A DNA stretch of 64,000 bases from Methylobacterium sp. Leaf104. GTDB lineage: Bacteria > Pseudomonadota > Alphaproteobacteria > Rhizobiales > Beijerinckiaceae. Location: the NCBI RefSeq assembly GCF_001422885.1, contig NZ_LMMZ01000006.1, forward strand, positions 21,279-85,278, written 5' to 3'. The position numbers and the translations under genes are program-made. Of this stretch, positions 47,180 to 54,788 are shown one piece after another. Below the pieces are notes generated by a model that ran no database searches, was not told the DNA's origin, and was given only the letters and a program-made list of their open reading frames with translations. The stretch's first letter is position 1; each line of letters begins with the position of its first letter.

Positions 47180-48988
47180 TCAGCTGAGGTAATTCACCAG
47201 GTTGAGCTTCGAGAGCATCGAGGTCACCTGGTAGCTCGCCTGGAGCTGGGTCTGGAGCTGCAGCAACTGCGCGGTCACGTCCTCGGCCGAGATGTTCTCG
47301 ACGCCGTCGAGGGATCCCTGCAGCGCAGCGCGGCTGGTTCGGTTGTCCGTCTTGGTGTCGGAAAGCGTGCTGGCGGCCAGGGCGAGGTCGCTGGCGATGC
47401 CGGGCACGCCGCCCGTCGTGTTGTCCGAGACGAGCAGGGTGCGGGCGTGATCGGACAGGGCGCTGAAGCGCTGGGCCTCCGGCGTTCCGCTCACGGCGGT
47501 GGTGCCCGCATCGGCCGCGATCATGGCGAGCCCGGCGAGCACGGTGCGGATGGGCGCTTCGTTCGCCTGCACGCCGATGTTCAGGACCCGGTTCCCACTG
47601 ATCTGCGCCGTGGCCGTGCCGCGCGGATCGGCCGAGGTATCGTCTCCGGTGTACCAGATCACGGTCTTGGTGCTCGCCTGCTCGGCATAGCCGTTACCGT
47701 CGGCGCTGATGCGGCGGGGCGCGAGCCCGGCGGATTGCGATCCGGCAAAGAAATCCTGCGCGGCGCGCGAGGCCGAGCTCGCCGCCAGGCTCGTGGAGGC
47801 CGCGCCCTTCAGGGCGTTGGTGACGGCATTGCTGAGACTTTTGGCGACGGCGGCCTGGTCGCCCGCCAGGGAGAACGTGGTGGCGGAGGCGGGGTCTGCG
47901 GTGGCGGCGGCCGTTAGGGTCAGCGTCTGGGTCGTGCCGTCGCGCAGGGCGACGCTCACCGTCACGGTATCGCCCGCGACCGGTGTTCCGGTCACGCCCA
48001 GCGTCAGCGAGGCCGGCGTTCCGGTCCCGAAATCGGCCTGAACCCCGAGGCCGGCGGGACCCTGGATGCTGGCGACGGTCGCGGTCTTGAAGCGGTCGTT
48101 GAGGTAGGTCTGTGCCTCGGCCGCCGTGGCGAAGACCGGCATGGTGTCGGTCGCACCCGGGGTGGCGGACGCCTTCGCGGTCAGATCGACGAAGCTCTGG
48201 GTTCCGTCCGGCTGGTTGACCGCGATCCGGAGCCGGTCTCCCTCGGCCGGCGGCTTCGCGAGGGTGAAGGTCACGGCCGGCGCGGTCGCGGGCGTGGTCG
48301 CGCTCGCGGCGATCGCCGCCGCGTTCGAACTCGTCGCCGAGAGCAGGCGAAAGCCGAAATTGGCGCGTGTCTCCGTCCCGGCGGCCCCGGTGCCGTCCTC
48401 GCTGATCGTGACGGTCTGGCCCGTCGTTCCGGTCACGTTCGCGCTAAGACGTCCCGTGCCGGTTCCGAGATCGGCGTTCTTCTGCTCCGCGATCAGAGTC
48501 TTGAGACCGTCGAGGCCCTTCGCGACGTCGCCGTTGAGAATCGTGTCCGAGGCGACCACCGGCGGCGAATCGGTGGCGCGGCCGCCGAAGATGTACTGGC
48601 CCGCGAGATCGACGTTGAGGGCGTCCACCGCCGCGTCGAGGCTGTTGCGGGCGATCTGCGGCGTGTTGGCGACGGTCGAGTTGTTGCTGGCGGTCAGCGA
48701 GCGCTGCAGCCCGGCACCGAGGGTGTTGATCTGGGTCACGCTCGCATTGGCGAGGGTGACCCGGGTGGTGGCGTTCGTGATGGCCGCGTCGTAGCCGTCG
48801 AGGGCGCTGAGAGCGGCATGCGCGCTGAGGCTGGTGGTCCGGCCGGTGCCGAGGCCGCCATATGTGGCGGCGACCTTGCCGCTGGAGAGCTGGTTCGTCA
48901 GCGTGTCGAGGCGGCTCTTCAGCCCGACGAGGTTGGCCGTGTTGCGGTCGCCGAGATAGGTGCTGGCGTTGAAGGGAGCGATGCTCAT
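47180..48988 (-). CDS. flgL: Hook-filament junction protein FlgL (enlarged)
   Basis: The 602-residue protein has a flagellin-like N-terminus: LKSRLDTLTNQLSSGKVAAT followed by TTSLSAHAALSALDG. The C-terminus is VTAQLLQLQTQLQASYQVTS and MLSKLNLVNYLS. It is nearly twice the length of E. coli FlgL (317 residues). The extra part is a Thr/Ala-rich central region forming variable outer domains. FlgL joins hook to filament with FlgK, which lies just upstream on the same strand. Confidence 0.85.
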   Translation of the reverse strand: MSIAPFNASTYLGDRNTANLVGLKSRLDTLTNQLSSGKVAATYGGLGTGRTTSLSAHAALSALDGYDAAITNATTRVTLANASVTQINTLGAGLQRSLTASNNSTVANTPQIARNSLDAAVDALNVDLAGQYIFGGRATDSPPVVASDTILNGDVAKGLDGLKTLIAEQKNADLGTGTGRLSANVTGTTGQTVTISEDGTGAAGTETRANFGFRLLSATSSNAAAIAASATTPATAPAVTFTLAKPPAEGDRLRIAVNQPDGTQSFVDLTAKASATPGATDTMPVFATAAEAQTYLNDRFKTATVASIQGPAGLGVQADFGTGTPASLTLGVTGTPVAGDTVTVSVALRDGTTQTLTLTAAATADPASATTFSLAGDQAAVAKSLSNAVTNALKGAASTSLAASSASRAAQDFFAGSQSAGLAPRRISADGNGYAEQASTKTVIWYTGDDTSADPRGTATAQISGNRVLNIGVQANEAPIRTVLAGLAMIAADAGTTAVSGTPEAQRFSALSDHARTLLVSDNTTGGVPGIASDLALAASTLSDTKTDNRTSRAALQGSLDGVENISAEDVTAQLLQLQTQLQASYQVTSMLSKLNLVNYLS

Positions 48989-49059
48989 CGATGCCTCTGA
49001 AGCGTGGGGGGCCTCGGTGGGATTCGGCGCAGGGGGGATCCGGACATGGCGGTCTCGGC

Positions 49060-50937
49060 CTAGATCCGCAGCAGGGTGTCGAGGAGGTCGCGGGCGGCCG
49101 TGAGCACCCGCGCATTGGCGCTGTAGGCGGTCTGGAGCTGCACGAGCTTCGACATCTCCTCGTCGATGCTCACGCCGGACACGGAGGCGACGCGGGACTG
49201 GGCGGTGGCGAGCGCGATACCCTGCCCCTCGTCGAGATTCTGCGCGGAAGCCGCGCCAGCGCCCTGCGCGTCGATGATGCGCTGGGCGAAATCCTGCACG
49301 CTCGCGGTGTAGGGCGCATCGACGCCGCCGATGCCGCTCGCCGCCGCGAAGGTCCGGCTCGCGCCGGTGAGGGCCTGGTAGAGGTATTGCGGCCGCGACG
49401 CGTCCGAAGCCAGGGTCTTGGAGGAGGTGTTCACGAGGTTGGCGGTGGTGCCGACCACCGCCTGGTTCACGCTGATGCGCTGCGCGAACCCGGTGAGCTG
49501 CGAGCCGCCGTCGAAGGAACCCGTATAGAGCGTGCCCTTTCCATCGCCGTCAACGAAGAGCGGAATCTGCAGCTGCCCGCTTTGGAAGTCCGCCGTGGTC
49601 TGGGGCTGTGTAACGCTGGCGCTCACACCGAGCAGGGTCGGTGCCCCGCCCGTCGGATTGGTGAGGATGCGCAGGCCGCCCGTGCCGGCGCTGGGCTGGC
49701 TGGTGACGCTGAAGCTCGACCCGAGGGCGGTCTGAATCGCGTCGCGCAGCCCGGTCGCCGTGCCCGTCAGCTTGATCGGGAGGATCGTCGCCGTCGGATC
49801 GTTGGTGTCCGCCGGGTCGATGCTCGGCGGCTGGTCCGAGGTGTAGGGCATCAGCACGAGGTTGCGCTGCGTGCCGGCGGCGTCCCGCACGCTCACCGTC
49901 ACGGCATTGCCGGCGCTGAGCCCGCCGAGGTCGATGTCGAAGCCCGTGGAGGTCCCCGACGTCACCGCCGTCCCCGCGGCGCTGCGATCCGAGAGGGAGC
50001 GGGACAGGCCGGCCGCCAGTTCGTCGAGCTGCCGCTGGGCCTGCGGCAGGACCGCGTCGCGCAATTCGACCCCGGCCGCGAGCGAGCCCGAGCGGATCGC
50101 CTTGGTGGCGATGAGGTCGATCCGGGAGCCGCCCGGCGTGGTCGCGGTGATCGTCCCGACGCCGCGCGTGGCCGGGTTGTCGGTGTATTCCGAATCGGGT
50201 GACAGGGTGCCGCGCCCGTCGAAGCTCAGGATCGCCGCCGCGCCGCGGTCGACCAGCGTCATGCCCGAAGTGGTGATGACCGAGACGGTGCCGTCGCGCT
50301 GGTCGACGGTCTGCACGTCGAGGAAGGCGGACAGGCCGGTGATGGCCTGGTCGCGCTGATCGAGCAGGCTTACGCGGGCGCCCTCGTCGGTGGTGCCGGT
50401 GACCTGCATGTTCAGCTTGGCGATCGAGGCGAGATACTCGCTCGCCTTGGCGGTATCGCTGCCGAGCTGGCTCTCGGTGGCCGAGCGCAGGTCCTGCACG
50501 CCTTGCGCGATGGTGCCGATGGTGGAGGCGAGGTTCGCGGCCTTCGTCACCACCGTGGACCGGGCCGGCGCCGAGGTCGGGTCGCTGGCGAGCGATTGCA
50601 GCGACAGGGCGAAGTCGTTGACGACGCCGTCGAGGGCGGTGGCCGTCCCGGGTGTCCCGTAGAGCTGGTCGAGCTGCGTCCGCACCGCCGAGAGGGAACC
50701 CGTATAGGCGGCGCCCGAAGTCTCCATGCGCAGCTGCTTGAGCGAGGCCGCATCGAGGGCCCGGCCGATCGTACCGACTGAGACGCCGGAATTGCCGACG
50801 CCCGTCGAGACCGAGTCGAGGGTGCGCTTCGTGTATCCGACCGTGCCGACATTGGCGATGTTCTGCGAGACGACGCCGATCGCGGCCTGAGTCGCCTTCA
50901 GGCCGGCGGAGGCGGTGTTGATGGCGTTGAAGCTCAC
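49060..50937 (-). CDS. flgK: Hook-associated protein 1 FlgK
   Basis: The 625-residue protein starts MSFNAINTASAGLKATQAAI and has the rod/hook motif SQNIANVGTVGYTKRTLDSV. The C-terminal SKLVQLQTAYSANARVLTAA leads to RDLLDTLLRI. FlgK is the first hook-filament junction protein. It lies 46 bp downstream of flgE and is part of the flgE-flgK-flgL operon. Confidence 0.95.
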   Translation of the reverse strand: MSFNAINTASAGLKATQAAIGVVSQNIANVGTVGYTKRTLDSVSTGVGNSGVSVGTIGRALDAASLKQLRMETSGAAYTGSLSAVRTQLDQLYGTPGTATALDGVVNDFALSLQSLASDPTSAPARSTVVTKAANLASTIGTIAQGVQDLRSATESQLGSDTAKASEYLASIAKLNMQVTGTTDEGARVSLLDQRDQAITGLSAFLDVQTVDQRDGTVSVITTSGMTLVDRGAAAILSFDGRGTLSPDSEYTDNPATRGVGTITATTPGGSRIDLIATKAIRSGSLAAGVELRDAVLPQAQRQLDELAAGLSRSLSDRSAAGTAVTSGTSTGFDIDLGGLSAGNAVTVSVRDAAGTQRNLVLMPYTSDQPPSIDPADTNDPTATILPIKLTGTATGLRDAIQTALGSSFSVTSQPSAGTGGLRILTNPTGGAPTLLGVSASVTQPQTTADFQSGQLQIPLFVDGDGKGTLYTGSFDGGSQLTGFAQRISVNQAVVGTTANLVNTSSKTLASDASRPQYLYQALTGASRTFAAASGIGGVDAPYTASVQDFAQRIIDAQGAGAASAQNLDEGQGIALATAQSRVASVSGVSIDEEMSKLVQLQTAYSANARVLTAARDLLDTLLRI

Positions 50938-50983
50938 GAAGCCCCTCCCCTGGGTGTCGGATCGCGTCCGGTGTCAGGCGTCC

Positions 50984-52375
50984 TCAGCGAATGATGTTGA
51001 TCAGCGCGGACATCATGTCCTGGGAGGTCGAAATGACCTTCGTGTTGGCCGAATACGCCTGTTGGGTTACGATCATCTTAGAAAATTCGCTCGCGATGTC
51101 GGTATTCGACTGCTCCACGTTGCTGCCCACGACGGTGGTGCCATTCAGGCCCACGAGGGGCGTGCCGGATTCGAGGGTCTGCTGGTAGGTACCGTTCGAA
51201 TTCGCCTTCAGGCCGTCCGAGTTGGTGAACTGCACCACCTTGATGTTGGCCAGCGCGATCGTGTTGCCGTTGCTGTAGGTGCCCGAGACCTTGCCGTCCG
51301 TGGTGATGCTGAGATTGTTGAGCGTGCCGGAGGTGTAGCCGTCCTGGGTCAGCGTGTTGGTCGTCACCGTGCCGGCCGCTGCGGTGTAGGCGGTCAGGCC
51401 GCCGCTGCCGTAGCTGAGCTGGATGTTGCCGAGGTTGACCCCGTCCACGGTCAGCGCCGGGATCGTCACGCCGGTGGCGGAGGGCGATGTGAGCTGACCG
51501 CTGCTGTTGAACTGGAAGGCCGTGCCGGCATTGGTCCAGGGGGTCGCGGTGCTCGTGACGGTGCTCTGGTTGGCGTAGAACAGGTTCCAGACGTCGCTGG
51601 TGCCGCTCGCCGTGTCAGCGTTCTGGACCTTGGCCCAGCGGGTCTGGATGCCGACGGGGCCGCCGCTCGCCGTGTAGGCGGTCAGAGACGGGCCGGCGAT
51701 GCTGCCGTTGATGAAGCTCGACGCATCGGCCGCCGACACCGTCGCGGCGCCGGTGCCGGAGAGGATGGCGGGGTTGGCGCCCGAGGCCAGGGTCCCGAGG
51801 AGCTCGGAGCCGGCCACGTTCGCCTTGGCGTTGGTGGTGGCGGGCGTCTTCGGCAGGTTGGCCGAATACGTGATGGTCGAGGTCGGATGGGCCGGCAGGA
51901 TCGTGTTGGCGACCCGGATCGGACCCTCGCTCGTGGCCTGCCCGGTGACGGGGTCGAGGCTGGTGCCCTTCAGGTAGGAGCCGCCGCCGTTGACGAGATA
52001 GCCGTCCTTGTCGAGGGCGAAGTCGCCGCGGCGCGTATAGGTGTCGCCGCTCGCGAAGTTCGCCTGCCCGTTGGCGTCGCCGGACTTCGACGTCACGGCG
52101 AAGAAACCCTCGCCGTTGAGCGCCATGTTGGTGCCGATGTCGGTGGCGTTCAGGCTGCCCTGCACCGTGGTGGTCTGGCGGGAATTGGCCGCGACCGTCC
52201 CGGCCACCTGCCGGCTCGGCGTCTGCTGCTCGGCGACGAGATCGACGAAGCTCGTGTCGACCCGCTTGAAGCCGGTCGTCTGCGAGTTGGCGATGTTGCC
52301 CGAGATATTGTCGAGGGCGAAGGACTGCGCCTTCAGGCCGGAAACGGCCGTCTGCATCGCGGTGAAGACATCCAT
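50984..52375 (-). CDS. flgE: Flagellar hook protein FlgE
   Basis: From ATG 52375 the product is 463 residues, starting MDVFTAMQTAVSGLKAQSFA with the motif SGNIANSQTTGFKRVDTSFVD. It ends SKMIVTQQAYSANTKVISTS followed by QDMMSALINIIR. FlgE polymerises into the hook. A well-matched sigma-54 promoter, a palindrome and a degenerate CtrA box lie upstream. The longer frame to 52528 overlaps these elements and is not the start. Confidence 0.95.
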   Translation of the reverse strand: MDVFTAMQTAVSGLKAQSFALDNISGNIANSQTTGFKRVDTSFVDLVAEQQTPSRQVAGTVAANSRQTTTVQGSLNATDIGTNMALNGEGFFAVTSKSGDANGQANFASGDTYTRRGDFALDKDGYLVNGGGSYLKGTSLDPVTGQATSEGPIRVANTILPAHPTSTITYSANLPKTPATTNAKANVAGSELLGTLASGANPAILSGTGAATVSAADASSFINGSIAGPSLTAYTASGGPVGIQTRWAKVQNADTASGTSDVWNLFYANQSTVTSTATPWTNAGTAFQFNSSGQLTSPSATGVTIPALTVDGVNLGNIQLSYGSGGLTAYTAAAGTVTTNTLTQDGYTSGTLNNLSITTDGKVSGTYSNGNTIALANIKVVQFTNSDGLKANSNGTYQQTLESGTPLVGLNGTTVVGSNVEQSNTDIASEFSKMIVTQQAYSANTKVISTSQDMMSALINIIR

Positions 52376-52440
52376 GGCCGAGAACCTTGCGTCACAGTGG
52401 TGGTGCCGGCGCGTTCCCGCCCGGGTCCCTAGGCCGTCGA

Positions 52441-52455
52441 GCAATCGGTGTGCCA
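52441..52455 (-). promoter_or_regulatory. Sigma-54 promoter for flgE
   Basis: On the minus strand TGGCACACCGATTGC is an exact match to TGGCAC-N5-TTGC. It lies 66 bp upstream of the flgE ATG. This is the best sigma-54 promoter in the window. Confidence 0.75.
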
Positions 52456-52527
52456 GCGACAAATAGCTGTTTTTAAAGGGTTTTCTCAGACGTAGACCCG
52501 GCAGGAACCGCCTACCGCGTGGCGACA

Positions 52528-52542
52528 CGGCAGGTTTTGCCG
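52528..52542. promoter_or_regulatory. Flagellar palindrome CGGCA-N5-TGCCG upstream of flgE
   Basis: CGGCAGGTTTTGCCG lies about 80 bp upstream of the flgE sigma-54 promoter, a distance suited to an enhancer-binding activator. It also lies 86 bp upstream of the divergent BLUF gene. Confidence 0.65.
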
Positions 52543-52566
52543 GGTCGCCCGGCGCGGAGGTGGACG

Positions 52567-52581
52567 TTTACGCGGCGTTAT
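52567..52581. promoter_or_regulatory. Degenerate CtrA-type box between flgE and BLUF gene
   Basis: TTTA-CGCGGCG-TTAT keeps the N7 spacing but misses one base in each half. It is placed like the boxes at flgF and flgI, upstream of the palindrome relative to flgE. It also lies 46 bp before the BLUF gene. Confidence 0.35.
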
Positions 52582-52627
52582 CGTCGTCCCGCCTATGGTC
52601 GCCGGACCAAGGTGTTGGATCGCGATC

Positions 52628-53095
52628 ATGAGAGCCAAACGGTCGACCCTCGTCCATCTGATCTACTTCTCGCGATTGAACCTCGCGGCGGATGCGCCCA
52701 CGCGCACCCGACAGATCGGCGAGATCACGCGGCAGGCGCAGAAGAAGAACGAATTCTCGGTGATCACCAGCTTCCTGGTCATCGAGCAGAACTTCGCCGC
52801 CCAGGTCATCGAGGGCGAGCGCACGTCCGTGAGCGAGACCTTCGCCCGGATCAGCAATGATTCGCGGCATCGCGACGTGCAGATCGTCGAGTGGCGCGAG
52901 ATCCTGAAGCGGGAGTTCGTGAACTCCTTCACCACCGGGATCCGTGGCCCGGTGAACGACGCGATCTTCCAGAAGGCGAACCTGCTCCCGATGTTCCAGC
53001 GCGGAACCCCGAAGGGAATGGCCATCCATGCCCTCGCGGCGACGCTTCAGGCGGAGTCGATGACCAAGCAGGGTATCGACCACCTCTTCGTCTGA
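52628..53095 (+). CDS. BLUF-domain blue-light photoreceptor
   Basis: The 155-residue protein from ATG 52628 is mostly a single BLUF domain. The flavin-site residues can be aligned with known BLUF proteins: Tyr13 in LIYFSR, Asn41 in KKNEFSVITS, and Gln59 in AAQVIEGE. The 18-residue Asn to Gln spacing matches the family. BLUF domains bind FAD and change hydrogen bonding at Tyr/Gln in blue light. No enzyme domain follows, so it is a short BLUF protein that must act through a partner. The next gene, a response regulator, starts 57 bp downstream. Confidence 0.82.
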   Translation: MRAKRSTLVHLIYFSRLNLAADAPTRTRQIGEITRQAQKKNEFSVITSFLVIEQNFAAQVIEGERTSVSETFARISNDSRHRDVQIVEWREILKREFVNSFTTGIRGPVNDAIFQKANLLPMFQRGTPKGMAIHALAATLQAESMTKQGIDHLFV

Positions 53096-53152
53096 TCCTG
53101 CGGTCGCCTGGCGCGCCGTCCTCGCGCCGTTCTCGAGAACCCGTGAAATTCC

Positions 53153-53605
53153 ATGAGCGATACGCCCGCGATCCTCATCGTCGATGACCAGGAGAAGTTG
53201 CTCAAGCTGGTCATCCTGCTGATGAACCGGCTCGGCTTTCCCGACGTCGAGGGTGTGACCGACGCGGTCACGGCCCTCGAGCGCATGCGTCAGCGGCGTT
53301 ACGCCCTCGTGATCTCGGATCTCGACATGGAGCCCATGGACGGGCTCTCGTTCCTGCGCGAGATCCGCGCGGACGACGCCCTGATGAACACGCCCTTCCT
53401 GCTGACCGAGGCGTCCTTCGACTTCGAGGACATCAACCTCGCGCACCAGGCCGGCGCCGACGCCTTCATCCTCAAGCCCTTCGACATGTCGGTGCTGAAG
53501 GCCAAGCTGAAGCAGGTCATCAACCGCAAGCCGCGCCGGCGCGAGGCGCCGCTCGCCGCCGAATCGGCGATCAGCATCGATTTTCCGATGCTGGGCAAGT
53601 TCTGA
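53153..53605 (+). CDS. Single-domain CheY-like response regulator
   Basis: The 150-residue protein is a receiver domain: ILIVDDQEKLLKL at the N-terminus, phosphoacceptor Asp56 in LVISDLDMEPMDG, Thr85 in PFLLTEAS, and Lys108 in FILKPF. About 25 residues follow, without an output domain. It may act by protein contact like CheY or a phosphorelay intermediate. It is transcribed with the BLUF gene beside a flagellar operon. A 17-bp tandem repeat straddles its stop codon. Confidence 0.88.
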   Translation: MSDTPAILIVDDQEKLLKLVILLMNRLGFPDVEGVTDAVTALERMRQRRYALVISDLDMEPMDGLSFLREIRADDALMNTPFLLTEASFDFEDINLAHQAGADAFILKPFDMSVLKAKLKQVINRKPRRREAPLAAESAISIDFPMLGKF

Positions 53606-53655
53606 AGCAGGGCAAGTTCTGAAACAGGGCAAGTTCTGAAACAGGGAAAGTTCTC
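53593..53655 (+). repeat. 17-bp tandem repeat spanning the stop codon of the response regulator
   Basis: The unit GGGCAAGTTCTGAAACA is repeated at 53593-53609, 53610-53626 and 53627-53643, with a degenerate fourth copy from 53644. The TGA in the first copy is the stop of the response regulator gene. No CRISPR-like spacers are present. Confidence 0.85.
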
Positions 53656-53760
53656 AGGCGTTCGGATCCGGCGCCAGGCCGGATCGGTCCAGGCACCCGG
53701 GTCTTATCGACGGGGACGGGCGAACCCTCGCCGATCGAGGCGCCGGCCGCGGCGAACGTC

Positions 53761-54552
53761 TCAGGCGGGGATGACCCGCCTGTAGAGGTGCCAGGTCGCG
53801 TGACCGAGGATCGGCATCACCACGGCGAGTCCGACGAAGAGCGGCAGGGAGCCGAGGACGAGCAGCCCGGCGACGACGAAGCCCCAGGCCGTGAGGGTGC
53901 GCGGGTTGCGCCGGAAGGCGGCGAGGGAAGTCTCGATCGCGGTCAGCATGTCGACATCCCGGTCCACCAGCATCGGCACCGAGACCACGCTGACCGCCAG
54001 CACCACCAGGGAGAAGGCGAAGCCGACGAGGTTTCCGATGACGATCAGGGCCCAACCCCGCGGCGTCGTCAGCACGTCCTGGGCGAAGGCGAAGATGGAA
54101 TCCGGCACGCTCGCTCCGTAGAGCGCCCAGTAGATCCCCTGAGCCGCCACCAGCCAGCAGGCGAAGACCACCGCCAGGAGCAGCCCGAGCCCGGCGAGCG
54201 CGCCCGCCGCCGGCCGCGTCAGGTTGGCGAAGGCATAGGCCCAGTCGGTGGGCAGGCCCTGTTCGCGGCGGCGACTCAGTTCGTAGAGGCCGATCGCTGC
54301 GAAGGGGCCGATCAGGGCGAAGCCCGCCGCCAGCGGAAACACCAGCGGCAGGACCTCCGTGCCGAAGGCGGCGGTGGCCAGGACGATGCCGACGATGGGG
54401 TAGATCAGCCCGATGAACAGGGCGTGGGTCGGCATCGTCAGGAAGTCGTCGACGCCGCGCCGCAGGGCCGTCGAGAGGTCGCGCCCGTCGATGGCGTTCA
54501 CCACCGGGCGGGCCATGCTGTGGCCGAAATCGTGGACGGGAAGGGTCGTCAT
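53761..54552 (-). CDS. DUF2189 integral membrane protein
   Basis: The 263-residue protein has about six hydrophobic segments (about residues 43-65, 68-92, 118-142, 165-190, 220-240 and 240-258). The start MTTLPVHDFGHSMARPVVNA and the following DGRDLSTALRRGVDDFLTMP match the DUF2189 family. The function is unknown. It converges on the BLUF/response regulator pair. Confidence 0.85.
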   Translation of the reverse strand: MTTLPVHDFGHSMARPVVNAIDGRDLSTALRRGVDDFLTMPTHALFIGLIYPIVGIVLATAAFGTEVLPLVFPLAAGFALIGPFAAIGLYELSRRREQGLPTDWAYAFANLTRPAAGALAGLGLLLAVVFACWLVAAQGIYWALYGASVPDSIFAFAQDVLTTPRGWALIVIGNLVGFAFSLVVLAVSVVSVPMLVDRDVDMLTAIETSLAAFRRNPRTLTAWGFVVAGLLVLGSLPLFVGLAVVMPILGHATWHLYRRVIPA

Positions 54553-54788
54553 GGCTCAAGCCCTCACGCAGGAGGAAAGCTCACGACGGCGACGCCCAAG
54601 CGATGTCTCGACAGATCGCGCCCATCCGGGCGGTTCCTGCCGCGCGTGCCCGTGCGTGGTGGCGCCGAGAGCGGATGTCCCCGACGCTAATCCCTTTTCG
54701 TGATCCTGTCTTTAGGATGTAAGTCCGAAGGCGAAGATTTTCGGATACTGATCTTGCGGTGCGAAAGCTTGACGTTTGGCGCCGCGGC

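Noticed and set aside
53593..53655. CRISPR-like array
   Set aside because: The repeats are 17 bp with no spacers, so it is a simple tandem repeat.
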